Source: Bacillota bacterium (GTDB lineage Bacteria; Bacillota; UBA4882; UBA10575). Taken from it: DNA of 22,834 nt. The notes beneath the pieces were generated by a model. It was not told the DNA's origin. It searched no databases and saw only the letters and a list, made by a program, of their open reading frames with translations. Below are positions 15,830 through 22,834 of this stretch, piece by piece. How positions within the stretch are numbered: the first letter of the stretch is position 1; every line of letters begins with the position of its first letter. Made by a program: the position numbers and the translations under genes. The stretch lies in the NCBI GenBank assembly GCA_003511465.1, contig DOID01000030.1, positions 509 to 23,342 of the forward strand, given 5' to 3'.

Positions 15830-18193
15830 CTATAAAGTCTTAAATAAGCCAACAATCAAGTAGATCATCGCTCCTACCATCAACGCTCCGGTAAATCCAA
15901 TTGACATGGATAATATAACGGATAGTACTGAACCAATGATCGATGCCACTCCGTTAACGCCCCACATGACCGAAACTATTTCGCCTCTTGCGCTTTCTCC
16001 GATCAACTTGAGCCCTCTGGGGAAAGGCATACCCATAAAAAATCCTTGGATCAGCACAAGAACCATTGCAACAGTAATTCTCCCGGCAAGGCTCAGCGTT
16101 ATCGTCCTTTGGAAGATGAAACCGAGCGTCAGCAGTAAAATAATATTGATCAGCGCAACCATAACCGGTGGTAGATAAAAAGGTTTTATGGTTCTATTGA
16201 ACAGTCGATTATTACTCATATATCCGCCCAAACCGCCGCCAACCAGGAGCGCCGCCAGGACAAAGGTAAAGGCCAAGGCCGGATGACCCAGATACAAGAT
16301 AAATTTCTGGACCAACGGAACTTCAATCATCATAAATCCGATCCCAAGCAAGCTGAAGTACATGGTTGGTTTTAAATTTCCGCCCTTTCCGGCAAAAGGA
16401 GCAAACATCATTATACTTATCAAAGCAACAATCAGTAAAATGAAAACAAGTGTTGAGGGAACACCTTTCCCGAAATTATAAAAATATGGGCTATTGTCGG
16501 TAGTAGGAGCTACATTAAAACTAAAACCGTTAATATACTCCCCGAAAGATATTTTAGCTTCTTTAATTTGTTGCAATGGTCCCTGTTCAAGTACTAAAGG
16601 CGCATACAATGGTATTATCTTAATTTTCTTTGCTGTTTCCAATAATCCCTTACTCTCATCTGCACTAAATGGCTTGTTCTTAATAATAACCACTGGATTA
16701 TGCATCTTTGCTCTTCCATGTTCTTGAGGCATAAACTGAGCATAAAGAGTAATATAGTCGGGTGTGTCTTTAATCGGGATCCCACGATTATTCAACGCCT
16801 GCATGGCTGTTGCTGTAATTCTGCTGAGATCTGCCTCATTATGAGCTAAAAAGGCAATCTTTCCATTATCATTTAGATGATCAAGGTAATCATTCATGGC
16901 TTCAACAGTATAGATGAAATTTTCTGACAGCGCATAGGCCATCCCCTGGGAGGTATTTGTCATAACCAGGGACAGGAAAATCAGGTCATACTGTTCTTCG
17001 GATTTCCTGACAAAGCTTCTTCCATCCTCTCCATATACTTTCACTTCGGGTCGGTCATAAACATGCCCATTATACTCGCCAAAAGCTTTAACAGCATCAA
17101 TACTGGATGTATTGATTTCCACCGCCGCTATATCCTTGCTCCCACCCGCCAGGGCATACAATACGTCCCGGCCGCCACCCGGCCCGATTAATAGCGTCTT
17201 ATTGTTACTGCCGATGGCAAAAGGGAGATACCCTGGATCAACCTTGAATTTTTCCAGACTTTCCACCCTTCCGTCAAATTCATACATTGGGGAATTGGCG
17301 GCTCCGTCGATCGTCAAAACCATTTCCTGAGGACTATTAGGTATTTTAATTACATCAGTCCGGGAAAAAGAATTCCATTTCGAGAAGACTATTTCCGGTG
17401 CCATTCCTGCTTTCTTTAAATACCCAAAAGTTTTGTCTACATTGTTCAAAATTCCTTTGTAGTTCTTTTCCAGCGATCCTATATACTGTCCGGGTATTAA
17501 AAAAACTAGAGTAAGCATTAAAGGTAAAATATAACCAATCGCTTTGCGCTTTTTACTGGTTCCAGGGAAAATAATAGCAGGAACTAGCGCAATAATACTT
17601 AACACAGATATTGTTCTAAACATTCCTGCATTCTCCAGAAGGAAAATAACGATCATACTGCCCAAGCCGGAACCAATCAGGTCCGCAAAGTACAATTTCC
17701 CACTGATTCCTGGAAACTCGGTAAAGAGTATAGAATATAAATATCCTCCAATCACGAACGGTAAAGTTCCCGGAAAAATGTAAACCGGAAGGCTATTTAC
17801 AGATGGCAACAAATAGTTTAAAACAAAAACTGTAATATAACTGACTGCTAGGATAATTGATCCTTTATTAATCTGTCTCTTTATATCCTCGTGGATTAAT
17901 GGTTCTCTTCTTGTCCTCGATTTTGCTTTAACCTTCCTCCTCTTTTTCCTTCGCTTGTAGGCATACATACTACCGATTCCAAGACCAAAAATAGCAAATG
18001 ATGTTGTTAAAAAAACGTAATGATATGATAAAACTGCCGAATACAACCTGGTCAAAACTACCTGATAAACAAATAAGGAGATTGAGATCAAGAAAACGCT
18101 TACTAACGTTTTATATCTATTTTCAACAAAATTGGTCGCTGCCACTTTGATATCCCCTGGTTCCTTTTTATTTGGTAGTCTTGATTTACCCAT
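15830..18193 (-). CDS. Membrane protein with embedded spermidine-synthase-like methyltransferase domain
   Basis: This 787-residue protein has three parts. An N-terminal membrane block spans residues ~28-240 (about six helices with a very basic loop RRKKRRKVKAKSRTRR). A soluble Rossmann-fold domain occupies ~270-560. A C-terminal membrane block covers ~580-785 (about seven helices). The middle domain has a SAM-type loop LLIGPGGGRDVLYALAGG (334-351) and the acidic AVEIN, as in SpeE-like proteins. Where aminopropyltransferases keep the catalytic Asp (YDVIxxDxxD), this protein reads YDLIFLSLVMTNTS, so it is unlikely to make spermidine. Proteins of this fused type are common but uncharacterised. 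The start has AAGGTGG six bases upstream. Box D lies in front of it, and the His-rich small protein follows in the same unit. Confidence 0.85.
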   Translation of the reverse strand: MGKSRLPNKKEPGDIKVAATNFVENRYKTLVSVFLISISLFVYQVVLTRLYSAVLSYHYVFLTTSFAIFGLGIGSMYAYKRRKKRRKVKAKSRTRREPLIHEDIKRQINKGSIILAVSYITVFVLNYLLPSVNSLPVYIFPGTLPFVIGGYLYSILFTEFPGISGKLYFADLIGSGLGSMIVIFLLENAGMFRTISVLSIIALVPAIIFPGTSKKRKAIGYILPLMLTLVFLIPGQYIGSLEKNYKGILNNVDKTFGYLKKAGMAPEIVFSKWNSFSRTDVIKIPNSPQEMVLTIDGAANSPMYEFDGRVESLEKFKVDPGYLPFAIGSNNKTLLIGPGGGRDVLYALAGGSKDIAAVEINTSSIDAVKAFGEYNGHVYDRPEVKVYGEDGRSFVRKSEEQYDLIFLSLVMTNTSQGMAYALSENFIYTVEAMNDYLDHLNDNGKIAFLAHNEADLSRITATAMQALNNRGIPIKDTPDYITLYAQFMPQEHGRAKMHNPVVIIKNKPFSADESKGLLETAKKIKIIPLYAPLVLEQGPLQQIKEAKISFGEYINGFSFNVAPTTDNSPYFYNFGKGVPSTLVFILLIVALISIMMFAPFAGKGGNLKPTMYFSLLGIGFMMIEVPLVQKFILYLGHPALAFTFVLAALLVGGGLGGYMSNNRLFNRTIKPFYLPPVMVALINIILLLTLGFIFQRTITLSLAGRITVAMVLVLIQGFFMGMPFPRGLKLIGESARGEIVSVMWGVNGVASIIGSVLSVILSMSIGFTGALMVGAMIYLIVGLFKTL

Positions 18194-18224
18194 TCTAATA
18201 CCACCTTCGGAGTATTTGTTATGA

Positions 18225-18260
18225 ATTTAACACAGTACTATGGAGATTTTATGAAGATTA
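18225..18260 (-). promoter_or_regulatory. Box D: 11-bp tandem repeat and -10 upstream of the spermidine-synthase-like gene
   Basis: Minus strand: CTTCATA (18256-18250), four bases, CTCCATA (18245-18239), eight bases, then TTAAAT (18230-18225) inside TGTGTTAAAT. Compared with box A only about three positions differ over 33 bases, including the spacer and -10. The start codon is about 31 bases downstream of the -10. Confidence 0.65.
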
Positions 18261-18323
18261 TATTTGGCTATAAACCAGAAATAGTTGCTATGTTTGGTAG
18301 CGGCAACCACAAGATCAATAAGC

Positions 18324-18349
18324 ACATTAGCTATCTTATTAGCTAATGT
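18324..18349. promoter_or_regulatory. Inverted repeat, likely operator of the Phd-Uma2 gene
   Basis: ACATTAGCT (18324-18332) and AGCTAATGT (18341-18349) form perfect 9-bp arms around an eight-base centre, ending two bases before the -35 of the next gene. The downstream protein begins with a Phd/YefM-like DNA-binding domain, which in antitoxins represses its own promoter. Confidence 0.55.
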
Positions 18350-18351
18350 CA

Positions 18352-18379
18352 TTGACTATTTTTGGTGTTTAGGTATAAT
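18352..18379 (+). promoter_or_regulatory. Sigma-70-type promoter of the Phd-Uma2 gene
   Basis: TTGACT (18352-18357), 16-bp spacer, TATAAT (18374-18379). The start codon at 18416 is about 36 bases after the -10. This also rules out the in-frame upstream start at 18362, which would lie inside the promoter. Confidence 0.8.
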
Positions 18380-18415
18380 ATACTTGTAATTTTACCTAAT
18401 TGGGGGCGATATCCA

Positions 18416-19147
18416 ATGCTTGTTTCCACGACTGAGATTCAAAACAGCTTTGGGAAATACCTTAAACTCGCTCACTGTGAAGAGATCATCATTACCAAAA
18501 ACGGAAAAAAAGCAGCGAAATTAGTGCCCTATCAAGATAACGCAGCGCGGGATCCCTGGATCATCAATGAAAGTTCCCCTTCTTATCTACCCAAGGGTAT
18601 TCACCTTACTTACGAAGGATTTCTTAAACTAGCCGAGGAAAGTGAACATCGCTATGAATATATCGATGGCGAACTTTATCTTTTAGCATCCCCGTTCTAT
18701 CCCCACCAGAAAGTGGTTAAGGAGATATTCGGCCGGTTTATCTCATGGTTCCAGGGCAAAGACTGCGAACCCTTGGTCGCTCCTTTTGATGTTACCCTCC
18801 TACGCCTGGAAAACGAAGAAAAGATTAACGTTGTCCAACCGGACCTCCTTGTTATCTGCGATCACGACCAAATTGACGAAAAAGGTCGGTATAAAGGAAC
18901 CCCTAGTTTAGTGGTGGAAGTGCTCTCTGATTCCACTAAATCCAAGGACCTAGTTCGAAAATTAGACCTATACCAGGAAAGTGGAGTTCAAGAATACTGG
19001 GTGGTTAACCCTTCCTCCGCCGAGATCTATATCTATTCTTTCACTAATCATACAATTGACCGGTTTCTGACCTTTAAGGGCGTAGAAAGGGCGGAATCGG
19101 TGGTTTTTCCGGGACTGTTTGTGGAGCTAAAAGGGGTATTTGCTTAA
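18416..19147 (+). CDS. Phd/YefM antitoxin-like domain fused to Uma2-family (PD-(D/E)XK) nuclease domain
   Basis: This 243-residue protein joins two domains. Residues 1-40 (MLVSTTEIQNSFGKYLKL, then IIITKNGKKAAKLVPY) match the Phd/YefM antitoxin fold, which binds operator DNA. Residues ~65-240 match the Uma2/DUF820 family with a restriction-endonuclease-like fold: HRYEYIDGELYLLASP, VQPDLLVI (D143), PSLVVEVLSDSTKSKD (E168), K182 in RKLDLYQ, and YWVVNP. The catalytic D-E-K set is present, so the nuclease is probably active. The biological role of Uma2 proteins is unclear; many copies occur in some Bacillota and cyanobacteria. It has its own promoter and operator-like repeat and its own terminator, so it is a single-gene unit. 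The fusion could be a self-regulated nuclease, or DNA-targeted by the Phd part. Confidence 0.88.
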   Translation: MLVSTTEIQNSFGKYLKLAHCEEIIITKNGKKAAKLVPYQDNAARDPWIINESSPSYLPKGIHLTYEGFLKLAEESEHRYEYIDGELYLLASPFYPHQKVVKEIFGRFISWFQGKDCEPLVAPFDVTLLRLENEEKINVVQPDLLVICDHDQIDEKGRYKGTPSLVVEVLSDSTKSKDLVRKLDLYQESGVQEYWVVNPSSAEIYIYSFTNHTIDRFLTFKGVERAESVVFPGLFVELKGVFA

Positions 19148-19173
19148 TTTACTCTATTTCAGACAACAGAAAA

Positions 19174-19207
19174 AAGCAACCGAGGATCATCCCGGTTGCT
19201 TCCTATT
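19174..19207. terminator. Bidirectional terminator between Phd-Uma2 and SIMPL genes
   Basis: AGCAACCG (19175-19182) pairs with CGGTTGCT (19193-19200). On the plus strand a T-rich run (tcctattttt) follows; on the minus strand six T follow. It separates two convergent genes. Confidence 0.85.
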
Positions 19208-19243
19208 TTTAGGGGAAATTAAAGGAGTCGAAACTAAAGATCG

Positions 19244-19957
19244 CTATTTAAGCGTAAAAGTAACATGAGCGGTGACCCGGATCTGTTCTTTGCGGGTAGA
19301 AGTATCATGGATTCCGCCGGCTTCGACCCTGGTCGAGTTGGGTTCGGTAATCTGGAAAACCCCGGAGCGCACCGAGATCATCTTGCCTAGCTTCGCATCA
19401 GTCTGTTCAAGCATCTTTTCTGCCCGTTCCTTGGCATTGAGGGTCGCCGCCCCAACCAGTTCTTTCTTCAAATCATCAATCTCGGTATAAAAATATTCCA
19501 AATGCGAATTGATCGTCCCGCCATCTAAGAGTTCCACTGGATCAAAAGCCATCTGTTCCACCGTATCAACCTGGTCGGTAATGACATAGATCGTCTGCTG
19601 AAAATGATATCCTCTAAAGATCCGGGCGTTCGCGTTATAATCATATTCCTTATAAACCTGGGCCGGTTTCATCGTGATGCTTTCGCGGTCAATCCCCTTT
19701 GCTGCCAGCAGACCGAAGATTCGTTCGCGGACGGCTTTTAATTTATCATAACCTTCCTGTAAATTGTCACCGACCACATCCTCTTCAACGTTAAGTGTCC
19801 ATTTGACCGTATCCGCTTCAAAGTCTTGGGAGGCCGCCCCCACTACACTAATAGTCTGTCCCGGACTTTGTGCCTGGTAAAAGTAGGAGCCAAAGATCAC
19901 TGCCGAGATAATTAGGGATACTCCAATGATTAACCCCACTTTAAATCCTGAATTCAT
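19244..19957 (-). CDS. SIMPL-domain (DUF541) exported or membrane-anchored protein
   Basis: This 237-residue protein has one N-terminal hydrophobic segment (residues 7-29, VGLIIGVSLIISAVIFGSYF) acting as anchor or signal. A SIMPL/DUF541 domain follows: ISVVGAASQDFEADTVKWTL, then GDNLQEGYDKLKAVRERIFG, GIDRESITMKPAQVYKEYDY, YHFQQTIYVITDQVDTVE, and a late helix TLNAKERAEKMLEQTDAKLG. The family forms oligomeric shells or membrane-associated assemblies in some bacteria, but its role is generally unknown. It appears to be a single-gene unit: the terminator lies downstream and about 630 bp of non-coding DNA lies upstream. Confidence 0.88.
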   Translation of the reverse strand: MNSGFKVGLIIGVSLIISAVIFGSYFYQAQSPGQTISVVGAASQDFEADTVKWTLNVEEDVVGDNLQEGYDKLKAVRERIFGLLAAKGIDRESITMKPAQVYKEYDYNANARIFRGYHFQQTIYVITDQVDTVEQMAFDPVELLDGGTINSHLEYFYTEIDDLKKELVGAATLNAKERAEKMLEQTDAKLGKMISVRSGVFQITEPNSTRVEAGGIHDTSTRKEQIRVTAHVTFTLK

Positions 19958-19991
19958 CTGTCATGCCTCCTTCTTGAAACCACCAAAACCG

Positions 19992-20009
19992 GGCTTTTTG
20001 CAAAAAGCC
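19992..20009. repeat. 18-bp perfect palindrome
   Basis: GGCTTTTTG followed by CAAAAAGCC is a perfect inverted repeat 35 bp before the SIMPL start codon. It may be an operator for that gene or a short hairpin in its leader. Confidence 0.5.
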
Positions 20010-20069
20010 TAAAACTACTTTGGTTGTTTCCCTTAAATATACGCCATTTATCTTCCCATTCCTCCAAGC

Positions 20070-20085
20070 ACTACTTGGGAAATAT
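20070..20085 (+). repeat. 16-bp direct repeat, copy 1
   Basis: ACTACTTGGGAAATAT occurs here and again at 20236-20251, 166 bp apart. This copy is also part of a small hairpin CCAAG-CACTA-CTTGG. Confidence 0.7.
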
Positions 20086-20173
20086 TAGTCTGTCGATTCT
20101 CGCGGCTTTCATTCAGCAATTTAGCTTGGTGACGCCGCTCCGAACGACCAGCTGCGGTGGCCTTCGGGGGCTT

Positions 20174-20237
20174 GTCGACTCACCTGGCTTCAATTTTCAT
20201 CACTTCACGTGTACGGGCGGTAGCCAGCGTGAGCGAC
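20174..20237. repeat. Long imperfect inverted repeat (possible structured RNA)
   Basis: GTCGACTCACCTGGCT (20174-20189) is complementary, with one bulge on each side, to AGCCAGCGTGAGCGAC (20222-20237). The loop is 32 bases. Confidence 0.5.
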
Positions 20238-20251
20238 TACTTGGGAAATAT
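20236..20251 (+). repeat. 16-bp direct repeat, copy 2
   Basis: Second copy of ACTACTTGGGAAATAT. It starts inside the right arm of the hairpin 20174-20237. Confidence 0.7.
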
Positions 20252-20330
20252 CGCTTTCCCCCTTTTTTACCGCATAACCCCATAGTTACCCCCAATCTCC
20301 CCGGTTCCAGACCTTGTAATAAGCGCTAAA

Positions 20331-20397
20331 TAAAGAAAATGGGATAACCCTTTCTTTTCCACCGGAAGCACCCGGAGATCAGAAGGGTTTCCCATTT
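20331..20397 (-). terminator. Probable terminator of the fructose PTS operon
   Basis: On the minus strand AAATGGGAAACCCTTC pairs with GAAAGGGTTATCCCATTT around an inner CCGG/CCGG stem, and TTTTCTTTATTT follows. It lies about 190 bp after the IIC stop, which is far but plausible. Confidence 0.6.
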
Positions 20398-20587
20398 CTT
20401 CCCGTACTCGATCAATTTTCGCGCCGACCGCTTTCGTCTCTTTTGCTTAAGTATCAATTCACCTTAGTTTGGTTAAACCCATATTAAGGAATTACACAAT
20501 CCCAGCAAGCCTACGTAACACCTCAATGAAATGTGTAAGGTAATTATGTAATCTCCGCCTATAAGTTTAACACTTAACTAAGAAAAA

Positions 20588-21619
20588 CTATGCGCCCACC
20601 CCGGCTCCTTCAATTACTTCTTGGCTGAGATTCGGTTTTAAGGTATTAACTACCAAGGCGGTAATAATAGTCCCTGCCGCTAAGGCCACTATATATAAGC
20701 CGAATTTGCCAATCATCGGGATAACGAAGATCCCGCCGTGGGGAGCAATTAAGGTACATCCGAATAACATGGAAAGCGCACCAGCCACCGCTGAACCAAC
20801 CATGATGGAAGGGATCACCCGGAACGGATCGGCAGCCGCAAAAGGAATCGCCCCTTCCGTAATAAAGGAGGCCCCCATGACCCATGCCGCTTTACCAGCC
20901 TCAACTTCCCGCTTGGTATATTTGTTCGGCGCCAGTACGCAAGCGAGAGCCAACCCAAGTGGTGGTGTCATCCCGGCAGCCATAATAGCAGCATGGGGTT
21001 CAAGGATGTTTTGGGAGATCATCGCCAGTCCAAAGGAATAGGCTACTTTGTTCACCGGCCCGCCCATGTCAAAGGCCATCATTAAACCTAAAACAATGCC
21101 GAGCAACACCGAACTACCGGTCGATAAGCCGCGAAGCCACCCTGTTAAGCCATCCATCAGCGCCTTAATCGGTAAGCCGATCACAACAACCATTAATAAG
21201 CCAACAATCGCCGAAGATATTAAGGGGATCACCAATACCGGCATCAATTTCTTGAGGGAGTTGGGTACGGGCCAGTTTTTGATCCAGAGGGCTACAAAGC
21301 CGGCCAGCAAACCACCGATCAATCCGCCTAAGAACCCGGCGCCAATGTTGTTCGCCAGCATCCCGGCGACCATCCCAGGGGCAATCCCGGGACGATCGGC
21401 AATGGAGAAAGCGATGAATCCAGCAAGGACTGGAACCATGAGTCCGAAAGCCGTGCCGCCCACTTGGTTTAGATAGGAAGCAAAAGTACCTTCGGCCACC
21501 TGATAGCCGCCAATCAAGAATGACAACGCGATCAGAATACCACCGGCGGTAACAAAGGGAATCATGTATGAAACACCAGTCATTAGACTATTCCGAACAC
21601 TTATTTTCGTTTTAGCCAT
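20588..21619 (-). CDS. PTS fructose transporter subunit IIC
   Basis: This 343-residue membrane permease of the fructose-mannitol PTS family has about nine hydrophobic segments. Family motifs are GVSYMIPFVTAGGILIALSF at the N-terminus, FDMGGPVNKVAY in the middle, and GASFITEGAIPFAAADPFRV, equivalent to the conserved GITEGAIPF motif of EIIC-Fru. It binds fructose and passes it inward as IIB phosphorylates it to fructose 1-phosphate. Its start overlaps the IIB stop by 19 bases, with AAGGAAGG upstream, so translation is coupled. It is a separate chain here, whereas many bacteria fuse IIA, IIB and IIC in FruA. Confidence 0.93.
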   Translation of the reverse strand: MAKTKISVRNSLMTGVSYMIPFVTAGGILIALSFLIGGYQVAEGTFASYLNQVGGTAFGLMVPVLAGFIAFSIADRPGIAPGMVAGMLANNIGAGFLGGLIGGLLAGFVALWIKNWPVPNSLKKLMPVLVIPLISSAIVGLLMVVVIGLPIKALMDGLTGWLRGLSTGSSVLLGIVLGLMMAFDMGGPVNKVAYSFGLAMISQNILEPHAAIMAAGMTPPLGLALACVLAPNKYTKREVEAGKAAWVMGASFITEGAIPFAAADPFRVIPSIMVGSAVAGALSMLFGCTLIAPHGGIFVIPMIGKFGLYIVALAAGTIITALVVNTLKPNLSQEVIEGAGVGA

Positions 21620-22044
21620 CCAAAGAACACCTTCCTTTTTGGGTTTTCTTCTTTTCCTCCTTCACCAGAGGCTGAGCTTGGTTCCCCAGTAGTCCTGGGT
21701 TGTTCCCCACTTACATGCTGCTGAACACTCCCTCCTTCCTCTGCCAGTTTTACTGCTTCGAGAATCGTTTCACGCGAATGTTTAATTACTTCAGAAACAC
21801 CTTTATTCAGAACCGGTTTTCCAGCAAACCGCTGGGCACGGGCTACCGACATATCAACCGCAAAGATGACAATGTCGGCGGCAGCAATTTCTTCCGGGGT
21901 TAATTCGTTTTCGACTCCCATTGAACCCTGGGTTTCAACTTTAATTTCATGGCCCAGTGTTTCTGCTGCCAGCTCCAAGGCTTCGGCCGCCATATAAGTA
22001 TGGGCTACTCCCGTCGGGCAGGCGGTTACGCCGACAATCTTCAT
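21601..22044 (-). CDS. PTS fructose transporter subunit IIB
   Basis: The first ~100 residues of this 147-residue protein are the IIB-Fru domain with phospho-cysteine C9 in VTACPTGVAHTYMAAEAL, followed by VETQGSMGVEN and FAVDMSVARAQRFAGKP. The ATG at 22044 is chosen because AGGAGG lies eight bases upstream; a GTG at 22053 overlaps that site. Residues ~105-147 are a low-complexity Ser/Gly/Glu stretch ending in a basic KRKVFFGWLKRK. This resembles the linker joining IIB to IIC in fused FruA proteins, so the two genes may derive from a split fusion. It receives phosphate from IIA and passes it to the sugar at IIC. Confidence 0.93.
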   Translation of the reverse strand: MKIVGVTACPTGVAHTYMAAEALELAAETLGHEIKVETQGSMGVENELTPEEIAAADIVIFAVDMSVARAQRFAGKPVLNKGVSEVIKHSRETILEAVKLAEEGGSVQQHVSGEQPRTTGEPSSASGEGGKEENPKRKVFFGWLKRK

Positions 22045-22067
22045 TGGAGTCACCTCCTTTCATACAA

Positions 22068-22517
22068 TTACTCGCACTCCCCTAAAGCTTGAAAGACCTC
22101 TTGCGCTGTGGTAGCTTGCTCCAGCTTGTCCCGGACCTTTTGATGCATCAGTCTCCGGGATAACTGGGCTAAGATCTTAAGATGCTGATTGTTCGCATTT
22201 TCCGGTACCGCGATCAAAAAGATTAAATGGGCGGGACCGTCGGAAGCTTGAAAATCGATCCCTTGTTCCGAGTAACCAAAAGCAACGCAAGCCTCCTTGA
22301 CTGCCTTGGATTTACCATGGGGAATCGCAATGCCCATCCCAACGCCGGTACTCCCTAATGTTTCCCGCTTAAAGACTTCCGCCAGATACTCCCCTTGGTT
22401 ATTAAGATACCCGTTAACTGTCATTAAGTCGGCCAGTTCGTAGATGGCGTCCTTTTTCGTCGCCGCGGTCATCGGCATTTTTATCAGTTCGGGATGAAGA
22501 AGATCGATCGCTTTCAT
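22068..22517 (-). CDS. PTS fructose transporter subunit IIA
   Basis: This 149-residue protein of the fructose/mannitol IIA (PTS-EIIA type 2) family has phospho-histidine H67 in GMGIAIPHGKSKAV, preceded by VFKRETLGSTGVG, and ends with a helix pair QHLKILAQLSRRLM. It accepts phosphate from HPr and donates it to IIB. It lies 65 bp after the 1-phosphofructokinase stop and 23 bp before IIB. GGAG lies about 13 bases before the ATG, slightly long but acceptable. Confidence 0.93.
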   Translation of the reverse strand: MKAIDLLHPELIKMPMTAATKKDAIYELADLMTVNGYLNNQGEYLAEVFKRETLGSTGVGMGIAIPHGKSKAVKEACVAFGYSEQGIDFQASDGPAHLIFLIAVPENANNQHLKILAQLSRRLMHQKVRDKLEQATTAQEVFQALGECE

Positions 22518-22582
22518 CTGGATGTTCCCACTCTCCTTTAATCATTCCTATGTCAGCTAAATTAGGGTAATTGGCGTCATCG

Positions 22583-22834
22583 TCAAATCAACCGGTTAAT
22601 CTCCACAGTCTTCACAAAATCCATCATCGCTTCTACCTGCGGTTTTGAAACTGAAGTCCCTTGGTCAATCACGGCTAGCGTCCCGGCGGCTACGCCCAGT
22701 CGTAAGCATTCAACCGGAGGATGCCCGGAGGCCATTCCATAAATAAGGCCTGCCACCAGACTGTCACCGGCCCCAATCGTATTCTCGGGTTTGACCTTCG
22801 GTGAGATGGCATGAAACGTTCCGCCACTGGCAGC
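22583..22834 (-). CDS. fruK: 1-phosphofructokinase (C-terminal part; N-terminus beyond window)
   Basis: The last 83 residues of a PfkB-family sugar kinase are visible, with TGA at 22583-22585. The key motif NTIGAGDSLVAGLIYGMASG carries the anion-hole and catalytic Asp of the family (GAGD). VKPENTIGAGDS is the form seen in 1-phosphofructokinases and tagatose-6-phosphate kinases. Being immediately upstream of fructose IIA-IIB-IIC on the same strand makes FruK, which turns fructose 1-phosphate into fructose 1,6-bisphosphate, the best call. A DeoR-type fruR gene would be expected further upstream, outside this window. Confidence 0.9.
   Translation of the reverse strand, partial: AASGGTFHAISPKVKPENTIGAGDSLVAGLIYGMASGHPPVECLRLGVAAGTLAVIDQGTSVSKPQVEAMMDFVKTVEINRLI

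Larger units (their letters stand above)
19958..20587. other. 630-bp non-coding region with palindrome, direct repeats and hairpins
   Basis: I accept no protein gene here. A plus-strand frame at 20024-20329 has no ribosome binding site, odd composition and overlaps inverted repeats. The region holds the SIMPL promoter side, a palindrome (19992-20009), a 16-bp direct repeat, a long imperfect hairpin (20174-20237) and a terminator-like hairpin near 20337-20397. The centre (20100-20240) is clearly richer in G+C than its flanks. A structured RNA is possible, but I could not match it to 6S, SRP, RNase P, tmRNA or a known riboswitch. Confidence 0.5.

Noticed and set aside
12126..18260. Considering the four tandem boxes as a mobile repeat or CRISPR-like array
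   Set aside because: They are short, widely spaced, not flanked by duplications and always placed at promoter distance from a minus-strand unit, which fits regulator sites better.
20024..20329. 101-codon plus-strand frame in the non-coding region
   Set aside because: No Shine-Dalgarno, unusual composition, and it runs through inverted and direct repeats that explain the sequence better as structured DNA or RNA.

Overview
The window looks like the chromosome of a Bacillota (Firmicutes) bacterium, probably a fermentative clostridial or related lineage. This rests on strong AGGAGG-type ribosome binding sites, a T-box riboswitch, a lipobox on the sugar-binding protein, an MmsAB-type sugar transporter, a Csp3-like copper storage protein and a fructose PTS. 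There is no rRNA, tRNA, phage or insertion sequence to place it more exactly.

Left part (1-7205): carbohydrate use. A DUF4838 glycoside-hydrolase-like gene (cut by the window edge) lies downstream of a ROK-family repressor, both on the minus strand. Diverging from the repressor is a complete sugar ABC operon on the plus strand (ChvE-like lipoprotein, MmsA ATPase, MmsB permease). It has a 14-bp perfect palindrome ahead of the first gene and a hairpin terminator at its end.

Middle part (7224-18260): a metal and thiol region. Reading leftward on the minus strand are: a cysteine-specific T-box leader; a cysteine-type ABC transporter (permease with a frameshift, ATPase, CjaA-like binding protein); a 44-residue LDCC-motif protein; the copper exporter CopA; and an OmpR-type response regulator with its sensor kinase. 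To the right lie a 19-cysteine four-helix copper storage protein (plus strand) and a minus-strand pair: a membrane-embedded spermidine-synthase-like protein and a small His-rich membrane protein.

Four copies of an 11-bp tandem repeat (CTYCATA-N4-CTYCATA, each followed 8-9 nt later by a -10-like hexamer) lie ahead of the LDCC-copA unit, the T-box/cysteine unit (two copies) and the spermidine-synthase-like unit. This is the site type an OmpR/PhoB-family regulator binds. I infer that the encoded two-component system runs a local regulon joining copper export, cysteine uptake and an uncharacterised membrane pair. This is the most interesting system in the window.

Right part (18324-22834): a Phd-Uma2 fusion gene with its own promoter and inverted repeat, a SIMPL-domain protein, a 630-bp non-coding stretch with direct repeats and hairpins, and a fructose PTS operon on the minus strand (1-phosphofructokinase, cut by the edge, then separate IIA, IIB and IIC).
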